Source: Flavobacterium sedimenticola | GTDB taxonomy: Bacteria; Bacteroidota; Bacteroidia; Flavobacteriales; Flavobacteriaceae | DNA length: 64,000 nt | Assembly: GCF_030053345.1 (NCBI RefSeq) | Contig: NZ_JASGBP010000001.1 | Span: 806,001 to 870,000, forward strand | Reading direction: 5' to 3' | Part shown: one piece after another, positions 9,561 through 16,167 of the stretch | Numbering within the stretch: position 1 is the first letter of the stretch | How the letters are laid out: each line of letters begins with the position of its first letter | Made by a program: the position numbers and the translations under genes | The notes under the pieces: generated by a model | Database searches by the model: none | Told to the model about the DNA's origin: nothing | The model's input: the letters and a program-made list of their open reading frames with translations, nothing else

Positions 9561-10109
9561 TTATTCTGATTGGACTTGTCCTGATATTTTTTGTGAGTTT
9601 ACTTTTTTGAAATCTTTGCTAAAATCGATGCCTTCACCGTAGGAAACGCCTTTGGGTGACGTAAATTTAAACTTTTTTTCGGTAAAAAACCATTCGTTTT
9701 TTTGGTCGTAATACAATTGCTCGGTTTCCAACTGTTCACCACTTTGATTGGAGATTTTTACATTCCCTCTCAAATCAATAAGATTGGTGTTTTTATAGGA
9801 AACGGCATAATTCGCATCGATATAGGTTTGCTTTCCCTTATTGTCATACAGTGTTAGATGCATGCCTTTAGGAAACTCGGTGTACGGAAATTGTACCGTG
9901 GCATAATCCAACATTTTCGGACTGATTAAGTTGGCGGTAATGCGTCCCGAATCGGTGTATTTTAAATTAATCGAATCGGCATCACCACTGGGAGCAAATT
10001 CGGAAACCCCCATTTTTTGAACGTCTTTAAAATTGCTTTCGCAACCAATCATCCACAGGCTAAGACCTAACGCCAAAAAACGGAAGCTATTTAGGCAATA
10101 ACGATTCAT
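9561..10109 (-). CDS. lptC: LPS export ABC transporter periplasmic protein LptC
   Basis: 182 aa with a lipoprotein signal peptide (lipobox WMIGC, Cys23). The mature part has the beta-jellyroll pattern of LptC/OstA-like proteins: ADSINLKYTDSGRITANL, IDANYAVSYKNTNLIDLRGNV, and LYYDQKNEWFFTEKKFKF, a signature of Bacteroidota LptC. It would bridge the inner-membrane LptBFG complex to LptA in lipopolysaccharide transport. Being a lipoprotein rather than a transmembrane protein is usual for this phylum. It abuts the TPR-like gene upstream without a gap. Confidence 0.88.
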   Translation of the reverse strand: MNRYCLNSFRFLALGLSLWMIGCESNFKDVQKMGVSEFAPSGDADSINLKYTDSGRITANLISPKMLDYATVQFPYTEFPKGMHLTLYDNKGKQTYIDANYAVSYKNTNLIDLRGNVKISNQSGEQLETEQLYYDQKNEWFFTEKKFKFTSPKGVSYGEGIDFSKDFKKVNSQKISGQVQSE

Positions 10110-11387
10110 TTACTTGGCGGGAAAGGTGATGGTTTCATTAATCCAACAACCAATAGCATAGTCTTTACCGGCCAATTTGGCTTTGTTGATGTCCGCCTGA
10201 GTCAAGGCTTGGGCTTTAAAATCGTCGGCCATTTTCTGAGCAGCAGCCTTCAGTCCCGGATCAGCTTCACCGGCTTTCAAAGCGGTCTTGACCGCCAAAT
10301 AGTAAATGGCTTTCTTTTCAAAATCATCTTTGCCGCAATCTTTTTCCGGGGCATAAGAGTACATTTGGGCTAAGAACAATAAAGCCCGACCCATTTTAGG
10401 ATCGTTTTGAACAGCCTTGTTTAAATTTTCTTTCGATTTCGCCATATCGTTGGCCAAAATTCCGGTGCCGAGTATGTAATAAATCTTCGCTTTTTTAGCC
10501 GGGTTGGTTTCTAAGTTGGCCGCTTCATTATAGTACTGTTCGGTTTCGGCAAATTTTCGTTGTTTGATAGAGGCTAAGGCCATGTATTCTGCCGAATTGG
10601 CCGTGGCTTTGATGCGGTACAGTTTTTCGGCCATACGCGCATAAATAGGATTGGCACTGCATTTAGCGGTTAGGGTAGAGAGGGCTTTATCCAACCAACC
10701 AGCGTTGTCTTTATTTTGTTCAAATTTTCCTTCGTAATATTTGGACAGGTTTTCACAAGTCATTAATTCACGGGTTATCGATTTGAGGCTGCGCATTGCG
10801 GTTTTGTATTCGGTGGCTTTGTCGGAATGTGTAGTTTCCAATTCGGTAAGCATGCCTGAAGCCAAGCTGTATTTGTCTATCAGGAAGTCGAATCCGTATT
10901 TACTGTCGCCTGTTTTGTATTTTTCGTGACACAAACTAAAATAGGTAAAGATGGTGTTGGCATCGGTTATGCTTTGCGGAACTTTGGAAAAAGCACTGTG
11001 TAATAGCCCGAAAATTTCTTCTTTGGCTTCTATTTTATTGTTGTACAAGGCCATGGCCTTTTTGACTTCAAAATCAGGAACGGCATCAGGAAAATTTTTG
11101 TTGTATTGGTCGTACAATTTCATCATCTCGCGAACCAAGGTCTCTTTTTCTTCGGCAGACGCGGCATTATCTGTTTTGTATTGTAGTATTTCAATACCAT
11201 CGGTGTAAATGGTTTCACTTTGCTTGGGGCAATTTTTTCGTACTTCATTCCAACTTTCAAAAGCCGAATTCATATTTTTAGCCTTGTAAAAGGCTTGGTA
11301 TTCGGCTGTTTTTGATGTGCAATCAAATTTTTGAGCGTTGGTCACTGCAAAAAGCAGTAAGGCAACTAAGGAAAAAATTGCTTTCAT
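10110..11387 (-). CDS. Exported TPR-like protein, unknown function
   Basis: 425 aa with a cleavable signal peptide (about 1-18, ending VTNAQ). The rest is helical. Weak tetratricopeptide-like repeats are visible around 280-345 (YNEAANLETNPAKKAKIYY then ILGTGILANDMAKSKENLN and GRALLFLAQMYSYAPEKD). Its position between an outer-membrane protein gene and lptC is one I recognise from other Flavobacteriia. Probably periplasmic and scaffold-like; no specific role can be assigned. Confidence 0.75.
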   Translation of the reverse strand: MKAIFSLVALLLFAVTNAQKFDCTSKTAEYQAFYKAKNMNSAFESWNEVRKNCPKQSETIYTDGIEILQYKTDNAASAEEKETLVREMMKLYDQYNKNFPDAVPDFEVKKAMALYNNKIEAKEEIFGLLHSAFSKVPQSITDANTIFTYFSLCHEKYKTGDSKYGFDFLIDKYSLASGMLTELETTHSDKATEYKTAMRSLKSITRELMTCENLSKYYEGKFEQNKDNAGWLDKALSTLTAKCSANPIYARMAEKLYRIKATANSAEYMALASIKQRKFAETEQYYNEAANLETNPAKKAKIYYILGTGILANDMAKSKENLNKAVQNDPKMGRALLFLAQMYSYAPEKDCGKDDFEKKAIYYLAVKTALKAGEADPGLKAAAQKMADDFKAQALTQADINKAKLAGKDYAIGCWINETITFPAK

Positions 11388-11398
11388 AATAAAAATGT

Positions 11399-12655
11399 TT
11401 AATCAAATTTACGCTTTACAAACCATTTATCACTAAAAGATAAACCGACACTGATGTTAAAATAGTTTTCTTCCACCAAATTGTAATACTGGGTACCTCT
11501 TTTGCCCATTTCCAAACCAATGTTGATTTTTGAAAAAGTACCGCTTAAAGGCAAACCAAAACCTAAGGTAGCAGCAAAGTCAGTTATGGATTTATTCTGA
11601 ATGACCAAACCGGTATTTTCGTAACGAAGACCGGCCCGATACGTGATTTTCTTGAAATAACTTGAATACGAATTGTAATTCGGGATGTAATAACCTCCCA
11701 AGCTGTAACGCACCGAGTTTTCAAAAGTAGCGCCCTCAATATCCACAAAACGATTCGACATTACACTGTTGTTTATTAAGGTCACCTCTCCGCCTACTAA
11801 CCATTTTTTTACTTCCCCGTAACCGGTTCCTATGGCCAGCTTTGAAGGCAACTTTATTTCGGTGTCTGCGACGTCAATATCTTGAGATTCTACCACGCTG
11901 GTGGTTCCTGATGTAATCAAGACTACGGCTATATTTCTGGAATTGTTGAGTCGTAGGGTGGATTCCGGAGTGTAAGCCAAACTTCCGAAAAAAGTGTGCT
12001 TACTGTTTACTTTTGTTTGATAAGTAGCTCCAAAATCAACATTAAAGCCTTGTATATCGGATTCGTTTTTTTCGCGAGTACCGTTTTCTACTAAATCAAC
12101 ACCGGTTTGATAGCGTAAATTCTGGGTTTCGATGGTTCCGAAATTATACTGAATGTCGGCTCCGATATTGATTTTTTTGGTTAACTGATACCCAATTCCG
12201 GTAAACACTTTATTAACACCTCCCACTCCGGTGTATCTTGAATACACGGGACTGTCGCCCTCTGTTAAATCTTGAATTTTGTAGCCCACAGAAGAATAAG
12301 GGACTAATCCTAAACTGAACCCGAGTTTTCCTGCCGGTATCCCTACGGCCAAATAATCTAAAGAAGTTCTTCTTGCTTTGCCTTCGTCGGTTTCGGTTTG
12401 AAATTTAGTAGTAGCATAAGTGGCACCTACAGAAAACGCAGTTAGTTTTAAGCTGGCTAAATGGGCCGGATTTTGCAAATTAATATGAATACTATCGGAA
12501 AAAACATTCAAACCACCCATGGTTCGGGTATCTACGGCGCCTTTAAATTTAATGTCACCGATACCATAAAAAGAATAAGGCGAAGAGGTTCCTTCTTGGG
12601 CTAAAGTGGTAAGAGATAAAAGCAAGCACAAGCTTGCCGCCATTTTTTTAATCAT
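11399..12655 (-). CDS. Outer-membrane beta-barrel protein, FadL/porin-like
   Basis: 418 aa. Signal peptide (about 1-19, ends TTLAQ), then TSSPYSFYGIGDIKFKGAV and alternating amphipathic strands to an aromatic C-terminus (FSDKWFVKRKFD), the pattern of an outer-membrane barrel. Features such as RTMGGLNVFSDSIHINLQNP resemble the FadL/OmpP1-like group of Bacteroidota. Its ATG overlaps the coaX stop by 4 bp, so the two are translationally coupled. Substrate unknown. Confidence 0.75.
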   Translation of the reverse strand: MIKKMAASLCLLLSLTTLAQEGTSSPYSFYGIGDIKFKGAVDTRTMGGLNVFSDSIHINLQNPAHLASLKLTAFSVGATYATTKFQTETDEGKARRTSLDYLAVGIPAGKLGFSLGLVPYSSVGYKIQDLTEGDSPVYSRYTGVGGVNKVFTGIGYQLTKKINIGADIQYNFGTIETQNLRYQTGVDLVENGTREKNESDIQGFNVDFGATYQTKVNSKHTFFGSLAYTPESTLRLNNSRNIAVVLITSGTTSVVESQDIDVADTEIKLPSKLAIGTGYGEVKKWLVGGEVTLINNSVMSNRFVDIEGATFENSVRYSLGGYYIPNYNSYSSYFKKITYRAGLRYENTGLVIQNKSITDFAATLGFGLPLSGTFSKINIGLEMGKRGTQYYNLVEENYFNISVGLSFSDKWFVKRKFD

Positions 12656-13380
12656 TTTTGATTGTATTGAAAAGTTTGGTTCAAACTTTCAAGCAGAAAA
12701 TTTGAATGGGCAAATATGGTATTTTTTAATCGGTTAGCCAAAAATTCTGCATCACCACCCGTTAAAATTATGATAAATTTAGCGTATTGGGCTTGGTATT
12801 CGGCAATGAAGCCTTCAATTTCGTGAAGTACACCGCCAATAACGCCCGAATGAATCGACTCTGAAGTAGAATGACCAATGAAATTTTCCGGGGCCTGACG
12901 CGTCAGTAAAGGCAACTTGGCGGTAAACTGATGTAACGCTTCATAACGCAATCGGATACCGGGCGATATGGCACCGCCCCAATATTCGTCTTTCTCATCA
13001 ATAAAGTCATACGTGATACAAGTGCCGGCATCAATGACCAATCGGTTCTGACGGGGAAATTGCAATACGGCACCGGCGGCCAACACCATGCGATCAATGC
13101 CCAACGAATTTGGAGTAGCATAGCGGTTTTTAAACGGAAACTTGGTTTGAGGCGTAATTAGGAAAAGTTTCGCTTTGTCTTCAAAGGAAATCCAAGCAGC
13201 CGGATCTAATTTTCCCACCGAAGCCACTGCTATAGTATTTATTTTGGGGTGTTTTTTTAAAATAAAATCAATTTCATTTTCCACCATCTTCAAGTCGAAG
13301 ACAACTACATCCAAAAGGGTATTCTCTTCAAAGACAGCGGCTTTGATTCTGGTATTTCCAACATCAACGGCTAACAGCAT
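12652..13380 (-). CDS. coaX: Type III pantothenate kinase
   Basis: 242 aa of the acetate/sugar kinase-like fold. Phosphate-binding DVGNTRIKAAV (5-15), substrate motif LGIDRMVLAAGA, second phosphate loop VIDAGTCITYDF and the metal/ATP region WGGAISPGIRLR identify CoaX. It phosphorylates pantothenate in the first step of coenzyme A synthesis in the cytosol. It is the first gene of the leftward block, with its start 100 bp from tRNA-Phe on the opposite strand. Confidence 0.95.
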   Translation of the reverse strand: MLLAVDVGNTRIKAAVFEENTLLDVVVFDLKMVENEIDFILKKHPKINTIAVASVGKLDPAAWISFEDKAKLFLITPQTKFPFKNRYATPNSLGIDRMVLAAGAVLQFPRQNRLVIDAGTCITYDFIDEKDEYWGGAISPGIRLRYEALHQFTAKLPLLTRQAPENFIGHSTSESIHSGVIGGVLHEIEGFIAEYQAQYAKFIIILTGGDAEFLANRLKNTIFAHSNFLLESLNQTFQYNQK

Positions 13381-13432
13381 ACAGTCATATTTTATGAGGC
13401 TAAGGTACGAATAGATTTTTTTTATTATTTGT

Positions 13433-13463
13433 TTTGGATAAATTAAAAATCGTTCTATATTTG
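13433..13463 (+). promoter_or_regulatory. Promoter of tRNA-Phe
   Basis: TTTG (13433-13436), a 19-bp spacer, then TATATTTG (13456-13463) match the Bacteroidota consensus TTTG-N(19-23)-TAnnTTTG at both boxes. The tRNA begins at 13481, 17 bp past the -7 box. Confidence 0.75.
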
Positions 13464-13480
13464 CACCCGCAACAACGCAA

Positions 13481-13553
13481 GGTACCTTAGCTCAGTTGGT
13501 AGAGCAATGGACTGAAAATCCATGTGTCCCTGGTTCGATTCCTGGAGGTACCA
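13481..13553 (+). tRNA. tRNA-Phe (anticodon GAA)
   Basis: A full 73-nt cloverleaf. Acceptor GGTACCT pairs with AGGTACC and the discriminator is A. D arm GCTC/GAGC with AGTTGGTA loop; anticodon arm ATGGA/TCCAT around CTGAAAA (anticodon GAA); T arm CCTGG/CCTGG-type with TTCGATT. CCA is not encoded. The gene is intact although its 3' end is the attachment site of the island to its right. Confidence 0.97.
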
Positions 13554-13556
13554 CTT
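13542..13556. repeat. Left attachment repeat (attL core)
   Basis: CTGGAGGTACCACTT covers the 3' end of tRNA-Phe plus three bases and is repeated exactly at 30075-30089. This is the typical scar of tRNA-targeted integration by a tyrosine recombinase. Confidence 0.93.
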
Positions 13557-13560
13557 TAAA

Positions 13561-13605
13561 AATCCGTAATACACTTGAAAATCAAGTGATTACGGATTTT
13601 TTATT
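13561..13605. terminator. Hairpin terminator directly after tRNA-Phe, inside the element
   Basis: AAATCCGTAAT-A-CACTTG pairs with CAAGTGATTACGGATTT (one bulged A) around AAAAT, followed by a T-rich run. It can end tRNA-Phe transcription rightward and the SNase-like gene leftward. Confidence 0.85.
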
Positions 13606-13610
13606 TTGTT

Positions 13611-13632
13611 TTTGTACGGTTTTTGTACGGTG
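13611..13632. repeat. Left pair of TTGTACGGT repeats (possible recombinase arm sites)
   Basis: Two direct copies of TTTGTACGGT 11 bp apart, about 60 bp inside the left end. Two more copies in the same orientation lie near the right end (29915-29935). Confidence 0.6.
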
Positions 13633-13646
13633 TTTTAAATATAGTT

Positions 13647-14138
13647 TTAGAAAATATTAATTATTGAATACAAACCTTTTTTGCTTGTCTTAGCTTGTAA
13701 ATTCCATTCTTGATACAATGGAAGCATTTCACAGAAAACATCGTTATATGGCTTTGCATAGCCTTCTTTTATCATAATTTCGTTCAAAACTCTACCATCA
13801 TTTAAAATAAGATAGCCTAAATGTCTTCCGTATTTATCAACTAAATTATTTTGTTCCTGTACTAATGTGCAATAATCACCCAAATTAACTTGATCTTTTA
13901 AAAAGTTAAATGATAAATAACCTAATTTGATTAATAGTGCAGCTGGAACTTGCAACTCTTTTTCATCTTGTTTTATTTTGTTACAATAATTTATTTCGGG
14001 TGCATCTATACCCAAAAATCTAACTTCAAATTCCTTTTTTGAAATAATATCTTCTAAAATAATTCCATCACCATCAACAAACTTTACAATTTTGAGAAGG
14101 TTTTTTTTAATCGTTGTTTCTTTTGCGTTAAAATGCAT
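13647..14138 (-). CDS. SNase-like (thermonuclease family) protein, no signal peptide
   Basis: 163 aa. The staphylococcal nuclease fold is recognisable from VDGDGIILEDI (19-29), RFLGIDAPEINYC and DKYGRHLGYLIL, which supply the calcium-binding Asp and both catalytic-type Arg positions. The position equivalent to Glu43 of staphylococcal nuclease seems to be replaced (segment QVPAALL), so activity is uncertain. Unlike the second SNase-like gene of the island it has no signal peptide and should stay in the cytosol. It is transcribed away from the divergent 267-aa gene at 14232. Confidence 0.82.
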   Translation of the reverse strand: MHFNAKETTIKKNLLKIVKFVDGDGIILEDIISKKEFEVRFLGIDAPEINYCNKIKQDEKELQVPAALLIKLGYLSFNFLKDQVNLGDYCTLVQEQNNLVDKYGRHLGYLILNDGRVLNEIMIKEGYAKPYNDVFCEMLPLYQEWNLQAKTSKKGLYSIINIF

Positions 14139-14158
14139 TATTTTACCTTATTTAATAT

Positions 14159-14187
14159 GTTGTAAATCAATACTTTACGTTGTAAAT
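14159..14187. promoter_or_regulatory. Paired GTTGTAAAT repeats between divergent genes
   Basis: GTTGTAAAT occurs at 14159-14167 and 14179-14187, exactly 20 bp (about two helical turns) apart. The second copy is part of a TTTAC-GTT-GTAAA palindrome (14174-14186). The position between divergent starts (14138 and 14232) suggests an operator, but no regulator is identified. Confidence 0.35.
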
Positions 14188-14231
14188 TTAAATGAAATTT
14201 TTCACAAAACATAATTATTTTTTTTAAGCTT

Positions 14232-15035
14232 ATGGCTCAACAAAAAGGACATGTTAAATATGTCGGGACGTTAGGAGAAGTTCGTCACTTCAAAATTAAA
14301 GGTAACACTGGTTACTATGCAGGATTAAAAGGTGGACCAACAGGAGAGCAAGTAAAAACCGCTCCGGGTTTTGTTCGTACTCGTGAAAACATGTCTGAGT
14401 TTGCAGCATGTGCAATGGCAGGAAAATCTGTTAGAATTGCTTTATCAGCTTTAATGAAACAAATGACTGATAGCCAATTTACAGGTAGATTAACTGCTAT
14501 TATGAAAAAAATAAATATTGAAGATGGTTCAGAAGCCAGAGGACAAAGAGCTGTCTTGGTTTCACAACAGCCTCAATATTTAAGAGGATTGGATTTTAAT
14601 AAGAACATTTCTTTTAATGGTATTCTTAGTGCTCCATTTACATTAACTGCTACAGTTGATAGAAACGAAAGTACTTTATCATTACCAGCTTTTAATCCGT
14701 TGAGTTTTTTAAATGTTCCATCAGGAGCCACACATTTTAGAATTATCAATGCCTTAGCTGCTGTATCGGATTTTGTTTATAATCCCGCTACAAGTGCTTA
14801 TGAGCCTGCCGAACCAACATTGAATGAGTTATCAGATATTGCCTATTCTGCTTATACTCCTGTTAATGCTGTGACTTCATTAATTGATATTACAGCAACT
14901 TTGCCAGGTTCTCCAACCTTAACAACTAATATAGCTGTTTTAGGTTGTGTTGGTATTGAGTTTTATCAAGAAGTTGGAGGAAATTACTACTTATTCAATG
15001 CAGGTAACGCAATGAAAGTTCAAGAAGTATTCTAA
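14232..15035 (+). CDS. Conserved Bacteroidota protein of unknown function
   Basis: 267 aa. The N-terminal ~110 residues carry a pattern I recognise from many Bacteroidota hypothetical proteins: a start of the form KGHVKYVGTLGEVRHFKIKG, Tyr- and Gly-rich stretch, then PGFVRTRENMSEFA and SRLT/GRLT-AIMKKI. The C-terminal half is a probable beta-rich domain ending GNAMKVQEVF. No signal peptide, catalytic motif or membrane helix is apparent. Repetitive 9-bp sequence and a terminator follow immediately. I cannot assign a function; a structural or assembly role is only a guess. Confidence 0.8.
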   Translation: MAQQKGHVKYVGTLGEVRHFKIKGNTGYYAGLKGGPTGEQVKTAPGFVRTRENMSEFAACAMAGKSVRIALSALMKQMTDSQFTGRLTAIMKKINIEDGSEARGQRAVLVSQQPQYLRGLDFNKNISFNGILSAPFTLTATVDRNESTLSLPAFNPLSFLNVPSGATHFRIINALAAVSDFVYNPATSAYEPAEPTLNELSDIAYSAYTPVNAVTSLIDITATLPGSPTLTTNIAVLGCVGIEFYQEVGGNYYLFNAGNAMKVQEVF

Positions 15036-15045
15036 AAAGACCATC

Positions 15046-15083
15046 AGTTTGCAAGTTTGCAAAGTCTGCAATGTTGCAAAGTA
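15046..15083. repeat. TTTGCAA tandem repeat, second locus
   Basis: Four imperfect copies of an 8-9 bp unit (AGTTTGCA, AGTTTGCA, AAGTCTGCA, ATGTTGCAA) directly after the 267-aa gene. The same unit forms an array inside the primase-like gene at 25808-25852. Confidence 0.6.
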
Positions 15084-15112
15084 AACCCTTTCGAAAGAGA
15101 GGGTTTTTTATT
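15083..15112 (+). terminator. Terminator of the 267-aa gene
   Basis: AAACCC and GGGTTT flank an inner CTTTC/GAAAG pairing, followed by TTTATTTT. It lies 48 bp past the stop. Confidence 0.7.
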
Positions 15113-15360
15113 TTGCACTCATTTATCTATAATCCGCACTTATATAGGGGTTATAGTGCATTTAAGTACGGAATATCTACGAATTAAGAGAAAAAAGAAC
15201 AACCGTTTTTTTATCCATTCCACAATCGCAAGGAAGCCCGAACCTTTCCATTCAAAAATCAACATTCGGATTGGTTAAAATTTGAGCTGTTTTTTTTGAA
15301 AGAATGCCTACCGCTAAATTTCAATCGGAGTGAAAAACGTCTGGCATTATTTTAAAAAAA

Positions 15361-15400
15361 ATTGCACCCTAAGGGGTTTGGGGAAATGGGAGATTTCCCC
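15361..15400. other. GGGG-rich hairpin, possible origin of transfer
   Basis: TTGCACCCTAAGGGG is followed by TTT and a perfect 8-bp stem GGGGAAAT/ATTTCCCC with loop GGGAG (15380-15400). From memory, similar CCCTAAGGGG-TTTGGGG sequences lie near mobilisation genes of Bacteroidota elements. No relaxase gene is nearby, so this is a weak call. Confidence 0.3.
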
Positions 15401-15441
15401 TACTGAACTCTACCTAGTGCGTTGGCAGTAGCGAAACAAGG

Positions 15442-15620
15442 GTATAGTTTTTTATTTGCTTTACGGTTTTTTCTGATTGTTTTTATTGACGGCTTGATGC
15501 TAGATTGGTCTTTTTAAAATCGGGGTTGTTTGTTTATTGAATTGTTCTACGACATTGTATAGCATCAAGACGACTTAAAAACAATTTACTACCAATGTTC
15601 TGGCAAATTAAAAACTATAC
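15442..15620. repeat. Nested inverted repeat 1
   Basis: Outer arms GTATAGTTTTTTATTTGC (15442-15459) and GCAAATTAAAAACTATAC (15603-15620) match at 17 of 18 positions. Inner arms ATTGTTTTTA...CGGCTTGATGCTA and TAGCATCAAGACG...TAAAAACAAT also pair imperfectly. The whole 179 nt could extrude as one long hairpin. Confidence 0.85.
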
Positions 15621-15638
15621 TCTTGTGGGCAAATTTGA

Positions 15639-15726
15639 TTTTTGAGGATGCCTGACTTGTCTTTTGAAATGGGTATTTTCTATTTACCACAAATGTTGTT
15701 GTGATACGTTATGGCATCTTCAAAAA
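15639..15726. repeat. Nested inverted repeat 2
   Basis: TTTTTGAGGATGCC (15639-15652) pairs with GGCATCTTCAAAAA (15713-15726) at 13 of 14 positions around a ~60-nt internal segment that contains a small CACAA/TTGTG hairpin. Confidence 0.8.
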
Positions 15727-15776
15727 ACAATGAAAATACTGTTCCTATTTCGGGTGGGAGCGTTGGCTGAGCGGAT

Positions 15777-15869
15777 ATTTTACATAATGAAATTATAGTT
15801 CTAAAAAAAAACCATCGAAAATATTAACGCTTTTTTTTGAACTATAATGTTGCCTTCATTATGTAAAAT
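15777..15869. repeat. Nested inverted repeat 3
   Basis: ATTTTACATAATG and ATTATAGTTC (15777-15801) pair perfectly with GAACTATAAT and CATTATGTAAAAT (15839-15869), interrupted only by an 8-nt asymmetric bulge. The loop has an A run facing a T run. Confidence 0.88.
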
Positions 15870-15877
15870 AGCTTGGG

Positions 15878-16042
15878 AGTGGTTTTTAGCGTTGGCAAGC
15901 TCTTGTTTTTCGAGCGTTGGGAAAGTGCAGGGCTTTTTTTGCCTGTTTTATGTGCGATGGGGTTGGGAAAATAAAACAGGCAAAAAATGCTTTGCACAGC
16001 ATGGGAAAAAACAAGTGCTTATTGCGCTGGGAGAAAACCACT
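15878..16042. repeat. Nested inverted repeat 4
   Basis: Three concentric stems. Outer AGTGGTTTT/AAAACCACT (15878-15886, 16034-16042), middle CTTGTTTTT/AAAAAACAAG, and inner 15925-15951 with 15971-15997 matching at 24 of 27 positions (core TTTTTTGCCTGTTTTAT). The loop is 15952-15970. Confidence 0.88.
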
Positions 16043-16136
16043 AGAGCGTTGGCAGAGCGTTGGGTTGGGTGGGTGAAAATACGTCAGCGATAGCGTTCCT
16101 ATTTCAATATTATATTAGATATTTATAAAATGTAAG

Positions 16137-16144
16137 TACTTTTG
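16137..16144 (+). promoter_or_regulatory. -7 box (TACTTTTG) of the papain-like gene
   Basis: TACTTTTG fits TAnnTTTG and ends 23 bp before the ATG at 16168. No clear -33 box is seen. Confidence 0.45.
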
Positions 16145-16167
16145 TAAATATTTAATTAACTGTAAGA

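Larger units (their letters stand above)
15113..16136. other. Non-coding block of about 1 kb rich in inverted repeats
   Basis: No convincing gene is seen between the terminator at 15112 and the promoter at 16137; the two short open frames here (15057-15278 and 15847-16044) lack coding character and cut across the hairpins. The block holds a GGGGAAAT hairpin, four large nested inverted repeats and six same-strand copies of GCGTTGG (15419, 15760, 15889, 15914, 16046, 16057). It also has local G+C excursions unlike the surrounding AT-rich genes. The parts are listed separately. Confidence 0.75.

Noticed and set aside
15057..15278. 73-codon open frame after the 267-aa gene
   Set aside because: It starts within the TTTGCAA repeats and runs through the terminator; composition is not protein-like.
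15847..16044. 65-codon open frame in the palindrome block
   Set aside because: It spans parts of two inverted repeats, has a Trp/Phe/Cys-rich composition without domain character and no -7 box; the DNA symmetry explains the sequence better.
15419..16063. Integron attC array or CRISPR
   Set aside because: No integrase of integron type is present and GTTRRRY/RYYYAAC boxes do not pair consistently. Repeats are palindromes of differing sequence, not identical repeats with spacers.
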